Source: Nitrospinota bacterium
GTDB taxonomy: Bacteria; UBA8248
DNA length: 59,429 nucleotides
Assembly: GCA_026706735.1 (NCBI GenBank)
Contig: JAPOYD010000146.1
Coordinates: 1-59,429, forward strand
Direction: 5' to 3'
In this document: one piece after another, positions 18,344 through 27,228 of the stretch
How the letters are laid out: each line of letters begins with the position of its first letter
Numbering within the stretch: the stretch's first letter is position 1
Program-made: the position numbers and the translations under genes
Notes under the pieces: model-generated
Told to the model about the DNA's origin: nothing
Seen by the model: the letters and a program-made list of their open reading frames with translations, nothing else
Database searches by the model: none

Positions 18344-19462
18344 TCACGCCGCCGCCCGCTCGCGCTCAATCATCTCCTTGATTCGGGGGATCAGGTCGCG
18401 CGCGGCGCGGCGGCATTCCTCCACGTGGGGGTAGCCCGACAGGATGAACTCATCGATGCCGAGCCGCCAGTAGCCGAGAAGCTCCTCCGCGATTTGTTCG
18501 GGCGTTCCCACGAGCGCCGAGCCGCAGTTCACCCGCACCTGGGAGATGCCGTTCCAAAGATGCGGCCCGACCCGGAAGTCATCGAACGCGCGCGCCTGGG
18601 CGGCGGCGCCCACCATGCTCGTGCCGGCCACCAGCGCGCCGCGCTGCGCCTTGACGGAATCATCGGCGCGGCTGAGCAGTTCATGCGTCTCCTCCCACGC
18701 TTCCGCCTCGGTGTCCCGCATTACCAGATGGGAGCGCACCCCGAAGACGGGCGCGCGCCCCGCTTCGGCGAAAGAAGCCCGCGCGCGCTCCAGATGCTTT
18801 CGGGTCTCCTCCACCGGCCCTATCCAGCCCAGATAGACGTCCGACTGCGTACCCGCGAGCTTGAGCGCGGCGGGCGATGCGCCGCCGAGATAGAACTTGG
18901 GCGTCTCTCCCGCCGGGCCGGGCGAGCAGTGCACGTCACTCAGCTTCACGAATTTCCCGTCGAAACTTACCGGTTCGGGCCGCTCCCAGAGCTTGCGAAT
19001 GGCGGCGATGAATTCCTCCGCCCGCTCGTAGCGCGTGTCGTGATCGATCCTCTCGCCCATCTTCTCGAACTCGCCCTTGATGCCGCCGGGCACAACGTTC
19101 AAATCCACGCGCCCGCCCGTTATCTGGCTGAGCGTGGCCGCCATCTGGGCGAACAGGCCCGGGTTCACGAACCCCGGGCGCACGGCGATGAGGAAGCGTA
19201 TCTTCTCGCTTCGCGCGGCGAGCGCCGTCACCATCGTCCACGTCTCCGCCAGGGGCGCGCCCTGGTCGAAAAGCCCGTTGGCGAAGCGCGTGGGGATGAG
19301 CATGGAGTAGAAATCGTTCTCCTCCGCCGCCTGGACCACTTCGCTCAGGTATTCATACGTGGGCGGGCGCTCGGCCCGCAGCGTGCCGATGTGCGCGCCG
19401 TCGCCGTCTATCGGGATGAACCAGTCGAAGCGCGGCTCCGGGCGTTCGTGACTCGATGTCAT
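18344..19462 (-). CDS. LLM class flavin-dependent oxidoreductase (SsuD-like alkanesulfonate monooxygenase family)
   Basis: FDWFIPIDGDGAHIGT...FLIAVRPGFVNPGLFAQMAATLSQITGGRVDLNVVPGG is typical of SsuD-like LLM proteins. Confidence 0.88.
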   Translation of the reverse strand: MTSSHERPEPRFDWFIPIDGDGAHIGTLRAERPPTYEYLSEVVQAAEENDFYSMLIPTRFANGLFDQGAPLAETWTMVTALAARSEKIRFLIAVRPGFVNPGLFAQMAATLSQITGGRVDLNVVPGGIKGEFEKMGERIDHDTRYERAEEFIAAIRKLWERPEPVSFDGKFVKLSDVHCSPGPAGETPKFYLGGASPAALKLAGTQSDVYLGWIGPVEETRKHLERARASFAEAGRAPVFGVRSHLVMRDTEAEAWEETHELLSRADDSVKAQRGALVAGTSMVGAAAQARAFDDFRVGPHLWNGISQVRVNCGSALVGTPEQIAEELLGYWRLGIDEFILSGYPHVEECRRAARDLIPRIKEMIERERAAA

Positions 19463-19576
19463 GCGTAAACTCCCATGCGGTTTCGGTACCAGATTCCGGC
19501 GATTCTAGTACAGATGCGGGGGAGGCGGAAAGGCGGGGGTGCGTTAGGCAACTCACCACTTCGTTGCCTTGTGCAC

Positions 19577-19604
19577 GTAGGGGCGGTTCGCGAACCGCCC
19601 CTAC
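19577..19604. repeat. Perfect 28-bp palindrome GTAGGGGCGGTTCGCGAACCGCCCCTAC
   Basis: Same outer stem as the other GTAGGG palindromes, different inner stem. Confidence 0.93.
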
Positions 19605-19721
19605 CAAACGGAGAACGGGGAACAGGCTGCTTTTGATGCGTTTTTGACTTGCCGGTCCAGAAACGCTAATCTCCTCGTAGAGGACCCGTACTCTTTCTCA
19701 TTCACCGGAGGCGGGGGAACC

Positions 19722-20204
19722 ATGCAAAAAATCTTCGACCATTTCAAAACCAACGCCGGCGTATGGACGTTCGGGCTGTTCATGGCCGCGGTGGCGGGCG
19801 GCATCTATCAATTCACGGTATTCATGGTCAGCGCCCAGGTCACGCCCGTCAAGGCGCGCCTCGACGAGCAAGTCAAGAGGCTCGACGCGGCGGACGGGAA
19901 CACGAACAGATCCATCGCCCGCTTCGAGAAGTACATGATCAAGCGTTTCAACCATTTGGAGAAAGGCATCGAGCAGAACAGGGAAAGAATCGTCCTCCTG
20001 GATCGGAAACTCGAGAAGAAAATAGAAGTGCTGGACCAAAAAATCGAGAAGAAATTCGACAAGTTGGATCAGAAAATCAGCCGTCTGGACGAGAAGATGG
20101 ATAAGAAAATCAGCCTCTTGGCTCAGAAGATGGACAAGAAATTTGACCTTATGGACGAGAAGTTCAACCTCATCCTGCTGAGGCTCCCGCCGCTTAAAAA
20201 ATAG
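19722..20204 (+). CDS. Membrane-anchored coiled-coil protein
   Basis: One N-terminal TM (VWTFGLFMAAVAGGIYQFTVFMV) followed by LDxKhxKK repeats; start at MQKIFDHF. Confidence 0.75.
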   Translation: MQKIFDHFKTNAGVWTFGLFMAAVAGGIYQFTVFMVSAQVTPVKARLDEQVKRLDAADGNTNRSIARFEKYMIKRFNHLEKGIEQNRERIVLLDRKLEKKIEVLDQKIEKKFDKLDQKISRLDEKMDKKISLLAQKMDKKFDLMDEKFNLILLRLPPLKK

Positions 20205-20275
20205 TTTTCATCGCTCGGTCTATGGGCGCGCGAATCATCCCATGCGCTCTTGACCCCATGTCCGCTAGAAACCTC

Positions 20276-20884
20276 TCAGGCCAGCGTTTCACTCAGCGAC
20301 ACGAGTTCACCGAGCGCCTCTCTCGCGAAGCGGTCCTGGAAGACGGCCTCGGCGGAAGCCCCCGGATAGACGGCCCACAGCGCGCCATCCTTGCAGAGCA
20401 AGATGGTGGTGAGAGGCCGTAAAGCGATCGTGCCTACCGCCTCGTGCACGTCGGGCCGGTTGACCCAACGGCGGAACGAGGCTTCGCCCTCCGCCGCCAG
20501 TGCGAGTTCCGAATCCCAGAGCGGATCGCCCGATTTCACGGCATCGAGCGAGCCTTCCTCAAGATTCTCAAGACAGGCGCGCTCGGCCGGCTGGAGGCTT
20601 TCCGCTTGCTTGTGGATTCTGAAAGAAAAAGACGCTCCGCAAGAGACGCCTATCCGCATCGCGGCGGGGCCGGCGCGGGTTTGCGCGTGATACTCGAACC
20701 AGGCGCGCTTGCCCGCATACTTTCCGCTCAGCCGTCCGCCTTCGAGTCGGGCCGTGCCCGCATCCAGTAGCTCGACCAGCGGCTTCATGCGCCGGGCGAG
20801 CCACACATTTCGAAAGAAAACGTAGTAAACGATGGCACCAAGAACCACCGCCAGGGCGAGCAGGCTCGGCCCGTCGATCAGCAT
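20276..20884 (-). CDS. Hypothetical protein with N-terminal TM segment
   Basis: 202 aa ORF, N-terminal hydrophobic helix, adjacent to the VOC gene; family not recognised. Confidence 0.6.
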   Translation of the reverse strand: MLIDGPSLLALAVVLGAIVYYVFFRNVWLARRMKPLVELLDAGTARLEGGRLSGKYAGKRAWFEYHAQTRAGPAAMRIGVSCGASFSFRIHKQAESLQPAERACLENLEEGSLDAVKSGDPLWDSELALAAEGEASFRRWVNRPDVHEAVGTIALRPLTTILLCKDGALWAVYPGASAEAVFQDRFAREALGELVSLSETLA

Positions 20885-21381
20885 TCACTTATCCCAGCAT
20901 CCCGCCAGGCGGGGCGGCTGCCGGGGAACATGTCCGAATCGTGGAACACCTCGATGCGGTTGCCATCCGGGTCCAGAAAATAAATACCCTCGTGCCCGCC
21001 CCAGAGGCCGTTGCTCGCATCGAGGCGCAAGGGTCCCCAGACGACCTCGATGTCGGGGCGCGAGCGAATGTAGGCCACAGCGTCGTCGAACGCCTCCTGA
21101 TCCGCCACCTCGAACGCGAGGTGGTGCAGGCCTAAGTCACGGCGCGGTACGGTGTCTCCGCCCTCCTCGTCCACCCAGTCTTCGGGCACGCTGAATATCG
21201 CCAGTTGGTGGTGGTAGTCGTCCAGATACATGAACGCGGAGCCGAAAGGAGCCGCCGGGTGGCTGCCCGCCTCGTGGCGCGAGCGCAGCTTGAAGCCCAG
21301 GACTTCCGAGTAGAACTTGATGGCGCGATCAAGATCCCGCACCTTGATGCCCATGTGCTGCAAGCGGATGGAGCGAATCAT
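20878..21381 (-). CDS. VOC (glyoxalase/dioxygenase) family protein
   Basis: MIRSIRLQHMGIKVRDLDRAIKFYSEVLGFKL...HHLAFEV...YFLDPDGNRIEVFHD. Confidence 0.93.
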   Translation of the reverse strand: MIRSIRLQHMGIKVRDLDRAIKFYSEVLGFKLRSRHEAGSHPAAPFGSAFMYLDDYHHQLAIFSVPEDWVDEEGGDTVPRRDLGLHHLAFEVADQEAFDDAVAYIRSRPDIEVVWGPLRLDASNGLWGGHEGIYFLDPDGNRIEVFHDSDMFPGSRPAWRDAGISEC

Positions 21382-21573
21382 CGAAGGCCTCCCGAGAACA
21401 AGTTCACCAATGTAAACGAGAATACGCCGTTCGCCCGTGAAAGTCATGGCGTTTTGCGGCCTTCTCCATGCCCGATCTCCCGCCGCCCTTGCCGAGACGG
21501 GCCAAGTGGAGTATTCCATGAGGGCAAGAATCCATATTCGTCGATTCCGGAAAAATCATCTGCTCTTCACGAC

Positions 21574-22374
21574 ATGGAGGTCATCGCCTTGCCCATCATC
21601 ACGAACGAGACGAAAAGGAAATCCTACGCCGGCGAGGTCACCCTGGGCGCGGGCGTGCGCATGGCGCGAACGGTGGAGGTCGGCCTCGCCATGAAGGCGG
21701 CGGGCTTCGACTGGCTCTTCATCGATCTCGAACACGGACCCTTCGACCTCGAAACCGCGCAGCAGATATCCATCGCCGCCCTGACGCAGGGCATCACGCC
21801 GCTCGTGCGCGTTGCTTCGCTCGACCCGCACCTGAGCACGCGGATTCTGGACTCAGGCGCGCAGGGCATCGTCTTGCCGCACGTGAACAACGCGCAAGAG
21901 GCCGAGGAATTCGTGAAAATATGCAAATTCCCGCCCCAGGGCGGGCGAAGCGCGGGCGGGGGGCTGGCCCACGGGCGCTTCGAGGCCATGGACCCCATGG
22001 CGCTTCTGAGCGGCATCAACGACGAGACGCTGCTGGTCGCCATGATCGAGACGCCCGAAGCAGGCGATGAGGCGGACGCCATCGCCGCCGTGGAGGGAAT
22101 CGACGTGCTTCTCATCGGCACGAACGACCTGAGCCTGGGGATGGGAATCGTCGGTCAGCACGACGACCCCAGAGTCAACAAGGTCTATGACCAGGTGAAC
22201 GCGGCTTGCAAGAAACACGGCAAGATAGCCGGCATGGGCGGGTCCTACGATCCCCGGATGATCGAGCGCAGAATCAAGGAGGGGATGCGCTTCATCCTCT
22301 CGGGCAGCGACCTCAACTTCATGAGCGCAGGCGCCAAGGCCCAAGCGGACATGATTCGCGAACTTGCGGGCTGA
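21574..22374 (+). CDS. HpcH/HpaI aldolase / citrate lyase family protein
   Basis: FDWLFIDLEHGPFDLETAQ...GAQGIVLPHVNNAQEAE...MIETPEAGDEADAIAAVEGIDVLLIGTNDLS. Confidence 0.93.
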   Translation: MEVIALPIITNETKRKSYAGEVTLGAGVRMARTVEVGLAMKAAGFDWLFIDLEHGPFDLETAQQISIAALTQGITPLVRVASLDPHLSTRILDSGAQGIVLPHVNNAQEAEEFVKICKFPPQGGRSAGGGLAHGRFEAMDPMALLSGINDETLLVAMIETPEAGDEADAIAAVEGIDVLLIGTNDLSLGMGIVGQHDDPRVNKVYDQVNAACKKHGKIAGMGGSYDPRMIERRIKEGMRFILSGSDLNFMSAGAKAQADMIRELAG

Positions 22375-22431
22375 GTTTCCCGCTCAAACTCCAATTTCCA
22401 TTCGCACTTTTCGTGATAACGGGGAGAAAAA

Positions 22432-23274
22432 ATGAAACTGCTGACTTATGAATCGGATACGGGGCCGCGTGTCGCCGTATTGACGGAAAACGGCGTGGAA
22501 GACGTCGTCCCCGAAACGGGCGACGCGGCGGAAGTCATCGCCCGGGGCGGGACGCCCGAGACCAACGGCCGGCCGGTGGCGTTCGAATCCATCAAAATGC
22601 TCGCGCCGATGGCGAAACTCGCGCGGCCCGTCATCGCCGTGGGCCTCAACTACAAGAAGCACGCCGATGAGGGCGCGCGAAAATACGGGCGCCCGGTGGG
22701 CGTCTACCCCGAGATTCCGGTGTTCTTCTGCAAGTGGCCGGGCTCGCACAACAGGCCCGATGGGGAGATCATAAAGCATGAGAACGTGAACGAGCTCGAT
22801 TATGAGTGCGAACTCGTCATCGTGATCGGCAAGGAGGGGATCAACATCCCGCTGGCAGAAGCCATGGATCACGTATACGGCTACACCATCATGAACGAGG
22901 TTTCGGCGCGCGACGTGCAGCGCGCCCACGGCCAGTGGTTCAAGGGCAAAGCGCTCGACAGCTTCGGTCCCCTGGGCCCCTGGATCGTCACCAGGGACGA
23001 GGCGGGCGACGGGAACAACCTGGCCGTCATCACGCGCGTGAACGGCGGGATACGGCAGAACTCGAACACGAACGACATGATCTTCGACATCGCCACCGTC
23101 GTCTCCGTGCTGTCCGAGAGCTTCACGCTCGTGCCCGGCGACATGATCGCCACCGGCACGCCCGAGGGCGTGGGCTTCGCCATGGACCCGCCGGGACTTC
23201 TGAGCGTGGGCGACGTAGTGGAGTGCGAGATCGAGAACATCGGCGTGCTCAGGAGCACCGTCGCCGCTCCGTAG
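22432..23274 (+). CDS. Fumarylacetoacetate hydrolase (FAH) family protein
   Basis: IAVGLNYKKHADEGAR...LDYECELVIVIGKEG...YTIMNEVSARDVQ...MIATGTPEGVGFAMDPPGLLSVGDVVECEIENIG. Confidence 0.95.
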   Translation: MKLLTYESDTGPRVAVLTENGVEDVVPETGDAAEVIARGGTPETNGRPVAFESIKMLAPMAKLARPVIAVGLNYKKHADEGARKYGRPVGVYPEIPVFFCKWPGSHNRPDGEIIKHENVNELDYECELVIVIGKEGINIPLAEAMDHVYGYTIMNEVSARDVQRAHGQWFKGKALDSFGPLGPWIVTRDEAGDGNNLAVITRVNGGIRQNSNTNDMIFDIATVVSVLSESFTLVPGDMIATGTPEGVGFAMDPPGLLSVGDVVECEIENIGVLRSTVAAP

Positions 23275-23592
23275 GGGGGTTGTTGAAAGAGTCCTGATTT
23301 CGTGATGCGGCGTTTGGAGCCAACCGGGGAGGGAGGGGGCGACACTACCCTTTTGAGGTTTTTTTCCAATTCAGCAGAAAGGGTTCACTCCCCCCTTGAG
23401 GGGGAGTCGATGAAGCCGAGCGGTTTGTGCGAAGGCTGAATCGGTGGGGGGACATGCCACAGAAAAAACTCCCCCCACCAACTCGCCTGCGGGCTTCGCC
23501 CTTGCCTCGTTGACTCCCCCTCAAGGGGGGAGTGAAATTCAAGAGCATAATTGAAACCCAAAAACATTTTGCGGGGCTTTTTCAACAGTCCC
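23275..23592. repeat. Intergenic repeat island bounded by inverted ggggttgttgaaa / tttttcaacagtcccc ends
   Basis: Left end ggggggttgttgaaagagtcctgatttcgtgatgcggcg; right end gcggggctttttcaacagtcccgg; contains the 37-bp repeat at 23443-23479 and a long ttcactcccccc...ggggggagtgaa inverted repeat. Confidence 0.8.
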
Positions 23593-23621
23593 GGGGAGGG
23601 AGAGTTCGACGCGATGGGATT

Positions 23622-23649
23622 GTAGGGGCGGTTCGCGAACCGCTCCTAC
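23622..23649. repeat. GTAGGGGCGGTTCGCGAACCGCTCCTAC palindrome
   Basis: One substitution relative to 19577-19604. Confidence 0.93.
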
Positions 23650-23689
23650 GGGCGAATGCGGTTTTGTTCGTCATTCCGGCGGTTAGGTT

Positions 23690-24190
23690 CTACGTCAGCG
23701 TTTGTTTGAGGTAGGGCACGAGGCCGCCCGCCTTCACCATGTCCATGATGTGGTCGGGCAGGGGCTCGGCTTGCAAGGTCTGGCCCTTCGTGAGGTTCTC
23801 GACCCTTCCCGCGATCGGGTCGACGCGAACGCGGTCGCCTTGCTCTATCGATTCCGCGTCGGCGCAGATGAGCACGGGCAGGCCGATGCAGAGCGAATTC
23901 CTGAAAAAATTCCGCGCGAACGTCCGGGCGATAACGGCGCCCACGCCCGCGCGCTTGATGCCGCGGGGCGCCGTTTCGCGGCTCGAGCCGCAGCCGAAGT
24001 TCCGCCCGCCGACTATCACGTCCCCCGCCTGCACGTTCTTTGGGAAATTGGGGTCGATGCCCTCCATGGCGTGAGCGCCCAGTTCCTCATCGGGCAGGCT
24101 CGCGTATTTCGACGGCATGATGTAGCCCGTATCCACGTTGTCGCCGAACACCCAGGCGCCGCCCTCGATGGCTTGCGTCTCGTCCCTCAT
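23690..24190 (-). CDS. Isopropylmalate/homoaconitate-type dehydratase small subunit (LeuD-like)
   Basis: WVFGDNVDTGYIMPSKYASL...DVIVGGRNFGCGSSRETAPRGIKRAGVGAVIARTFARNFFRNSLCIGLPVL; start overlaps the large-subunit stop (ATG/TGA). Confidence 0.9.
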   Translation of the reverse strand: MRDETQAIEGGAWVFGDNVDTGYIMPSKYASLPDEELGAHAMEGIDPNFPKNVQAGDVIVGGRNFGCGSSRETAPRGIKRAGVGAVIARTFARNFFRNSLCIGLPVLICADAESIEQGDRVRVDPIAGRVENLTKGQTLQAEPLPDHIMDMVKAGGLVPYLKQTLT

Positions 24191-25452
24191 CAGATGAACT
24201 CCCTGGGATCCGCCACGCGGCCCTTGACGGCGCTCGCCGCCACCGTGGCGGCCGAAGCCAGATATATCGACGCCTCGGCGCTTCCCATGCGTCCCTTGTA
24301 GTTGCGGTTGGCCGAGGAGATGCACATCTCCCCGTCTCCGAGTTGCCCCGGCCCCCTGCCCGCGCATACCCCGCACGTGGTGGGCAGGAGCACGCCGCCC
24401 GCGTCGATGAGCGCGCCGAGCGTGCCGTCCGCCATGGCCTTGCTCATGATGTCCTTGCTCGCGGGCGCGATGAGAAGCTGAAGCCCATGGGCGACGCGCC
24501 TGCCCTTGAGCACCGCCGCCGCCGCCTGCAGATCGAGGAGCTTCGCCCCCGTGCACGAGCCGATGTGCGCGCGCTGCAAGGGAGGCGAGTCCACTTCCTC
24601 CACCGGGTAGACGTTGTCCATCCTGTGGGGACAAGCGACCTGGGGTGATAAATCGGTCACGTCGTACTCGTAGGAGGCGGCGTAAGTTGCATCCTCGTCG
24701 GAACGCACGGCCTCCCAGCCGTCTTCCACCCCTGCGTTCTTTAGATACTCCGCCGTCGCCTCATCCACGTCGATGATGGAACTCTTCGCGCTGAACTCCG
24801 CCGCCATGTTGGAGAGCGTCATCCTGTCCTCGACGGACAGCGCCATGAGCGCCTCGCCCTCGAACTGGAGCACCTTGTATTCCGCCCCGTCGACCTTCAA
24901 ATCCTTGAGCGCGAGCAGCGCCATGTCCTTCCCGTATATGCCAGCGGGAACCCGGCCCTTGAACTGGACCCGAATCGTCTCGGGCACGCGGAGCCAGACC
25001 TCTCCCTTGGCGAGCACGCCGATGCTCTCCGTCGGGCCGATGGCCACGCCCAGCGCGCCCAGCGCCCCGGTGTTGGTGGTGTGGCTGTCGGTGCCGGTGA
25101 CGAGAACGCCCGGGCGCACGAAGCCCTTCTCCGCCATGAGGATGTGGCAGATGCCCTCGGCGTCGTAGAAATGGGAGAGTTCCTGCTCGGCCGCCCAGGC
25201 TCTGGTAACGTTCAGCACTTTCGACTGCGAATCGCCGGTGGGCGGGTTGTGGTGGTCCGCCGTTAGCATGAAGCGGTCCTTGTTCCAGATGGGGAGGCCC
25301 AGTTCGGCGAAGTCCTTCCCCATGCGGAACGGCCCCTGGTTGTCGTGCATGACGTGGGCGTCGACCTTCGCCCATACGATGTCGCCCACGTCCACGCGCT
25401 CGCGCCCGCTGGCGCGGGCCAGGATTTTCTGCGTGGCGGTATCCCCGGACAA
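24190..25452 (-). CDS. Isopropylmalate/homoaconitate-type dehydratase large subunit (LeuC-like, atypical cluster motifs)
   Basis: Aconitase-superfamily sequence TGTDSHTTNTGALGALGVAIGPTE; cluster motifs HIGSCTGAK and TTCGVCAGRGPG. Confidence 0.88.
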   Translation of the reverse strand: MSGDTATQKILARASGRERVDVGDIVWAKVDAHVMHDNQGPFRMGKDFAELGLPIWNKDRFMLTADHHNPPTGDSQSKVLNVTRAWAAEQELSHFYDAEGICHILMAEKGFVRPGVLVTGTDSHTTNTGALGALGVAIGPTESIGVLAKGEVWLRVPETIRVQFKGRVPAGIYGKDMALLALKDLKVDGAEYKVLQFEGEALMALSVEDRMTLSNMAAEFSAKSSIIDVDEATAEYLKNAGVEDGWEAVRSDEDATYAASYEYDVTDLSPQVACPHRMDNVYPVEEVDSPPLQRAHIGSCTGAKLLDLQAAAAVLKGRRVAHGLQLLIAPASKDIMSKAMADGTLGALIDAGGVLLPTTCGVCAGRGPGQLGDGEMCISSANRNYKGRMGSAEASIYLASAATVAASAVKGRVADPREFI

Positions 25453-25557
25453 GACGTTCTCCTTCGATATATGGGGGTGCGCAAATGCGAGAGTCTTGTA
25501 TACTCGCCTTGTCGCACACTATCGAACGCGAAGCAAGACTCCGGGAAGCGAGGCGAA

Positions 25558-26163
25558 ATGGCCAGGGACAAGGAAATCGACCGCAAGGCGTTCTTCACCG
25601 AAGGCCCCCTCTCCTTCATGCGCGCCTTCATGCAGGGGGTGCACCAGGGGGAGACGAGAATCCAGCCCTCGAACCTCGAAGGCCCTGTTCTGCGCCCGCC
25701 GGGCGCGGCGCCGGAAGCCGATTTCCTGGATCTCTGCACGGGAAGCGCGCAGTGCGCGCTCGCGTGCCCGGCAGACGCCATCCTTATGCTCCCCCGCGAG
25801 GACGGCTCGGGCCTCGAAGCGCCCCGCATCATCCCCGTGGACGGGGCCTGCGTGGTCTGCGACGACCTCTCCTGCATGAAGGTCTGCCCCACGGGAGCGC
25901 TCACCCTCGTGCCCCGCGAGGAGATCCGGGTCGGCCTCGCGGAAGTGAACCACGAGACCTGCTACGCCTGGAACGGGACGGATGAGGAGTGCAACTTCTG
26001 CGTGACGCGCTGCCCCGTCGGGGAGAGCGCGATACGGGTCGAGGAGCGAGAGGACGGAAAAGGCCCCGTCATCGGCGAGACCTGCGTGGGTTGCGGCGTC
26101 TGCGAGCAGCACTGCCCCGAATACCCGGGCGCCGTTCGCGTGTTTCCCATCGAATCCACCTAG
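25558..26163 (+). CDS. Multi-[4Fe-4S] ferredoxin-type protein (NapG/MauM-like)
   Basis: Four Cys-rich cluster motifs: CTGSAQCALACP, CVVCDDLSCMKVCP, CYAWNGTDEECNFCVTRCP, CVGCGVCEQHCP. Confidence 0.85.
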   Translation: MARDKEIDRKAFFTEGPLSFMRAFMQGVHQGETRIQPSNLEGPVLRPPGAAPEADFLDLCTGSAQCALACPADAILMLPREDGSGLEAPRIIPVDGACVVCDDLSCMKVCPTGALTLVPREEIRVGLAEVNHETCYAWNGTDEECNFCVTRCPVGESAIRVEEREDGKGPVIGETCVGCGVCEQHCPEYPGAVRVFPIEST

Positions 26164-26199
26164 CACAGAAAAAACTAGGAGCACCTGTATCCCGGTGCT

Positions 26200-26566
26200 G
26201 TCGAAAAAGCCCCGATTCCGGGATTCGGCGTATATAACCGACCGGGGAGAGAGGTTGTAGGGACAGGTCGCGACCTGTCCCTACGAGGCGGTTCGGCTTT
26301 GTTCGTCATTCCGGCGAAAGCCGGAATCCATTTGCGGATGCGGGTGGATACACTGCTGCATTTCCTTCCCCAACGATGCGCGGGAACCCCGACGAAAAGC
26401 AAAAGGCATAAAAATGGATTCCGGCTTTCGCCGGAATGACGGCGGTGGCCAATAACGAGCGAGGTGGGGTTTTTCAACAACCCCTGACAAGGGGGGTTGG
26501 GGGTCGAACGCGACCGGGGAGGGAGCGGTCGCTCCCTCGACAATGGCTTTTTCAACAACCCCATAC
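26200..26566. repeat. Intergenic repeat island with TIR-like ends, 28-bp palindrome and composite ATTCCGGC repeat (copy 3)
   Basis: gtgctgtcgaaaaagcccc...(26257-26284 palindrome)...(26308-26327, 26418-26437 hairpins)...tttttcaacaacccc (twice). Confidence 0.85.
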
Positions 26567-26602
26567 CATCATGGATGGAAAATGCGGCTCAAGCCGGGCG
26601 GA

Positions 26603-27103
26603 TCAGGAAAATTCCTCTTTCAGTATTTCGTGGATGAACCGCTGAACGGCGAGGGGGTAGAACCGGATGTCCGGCGTGCGGACGACGGCGGTGTCGGTGG
26701 TTTCGAGGCGCGCGAGTTCGTTCAGCACCTTTTCCACCAGAACCTCCGGGCTCCACTCGTGGTGGGTGATTTTCAGATGCTCGTTCTCGATGTTGAAATT
26801 GCCCGCCGCCACGGCGGGGAACGCGAACACGCGCCCGATGAGGTCGGAATCCATCATCTCCGAATCCTTGAAAATCTCGCCGAACGTCTTCTGGGCCTGG
26901 GCGGGCGTCCACACCAGCTTGGGAGACACAAGGAGCTTGCCGGATATCTGGACCGAGCCCGCCTGCTCTTCCACCTCCGGCCCCAGCACCCGGTAGCCGA
27001 GTTCATGATAGCCCGACACGATGCCCACGTAAGGCCTCTGGATGATGCGGATTTCCTCGCTCACCTGCCTGTGAAAATCGCGCTGAAAGTCATCGTCGAA
27101 CAT
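26603..27103 (-). CDS. Hypothetical protein, downstream of hemY
   Basis: ORF from MFDDDFQRDFHRQVSEEIRIIQRPYVGIVSGYHELGYRVLGPEVEE; 166 aa; same strand as the hem operon; family not recognised. Confidence 0.65.
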   Translation of the reverse strand: MFDDDFQRDFHRQVSEEIRIIQRPYVGIVSGYHELGYRVLGPEVEEQAGSVQISGKLLVSPKLVWTPAQAQKTFGEIFKDSEMMDSDLIGRVFAFPAVAAGNFNIENEHLKITHHEWSPEVLVEKVLNELARLETTDTAVVRTPDIRFYPLAVQRFIHEILKEEFS

Positions 27104-27228
27104 CGAAACGTCTCCGCAAGGACCGAAAATCCAAAAAACACAAGCAGACGTTGATACCAAATGCCATTGCGTCCGGTCAAACAAAGCGCGAACACGGACG
27201 CGCCTCTTCCCTATTCTCTTCTTTTTTC

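Noticed and set aside
18344-19462. Calling this LLM protein F420-dependent because the window encodes F420 synthesis
   Set aside because: The sequence looks more like FMN-dependent SsuD-type proteins; cofactor cannot be assigned from proximity.
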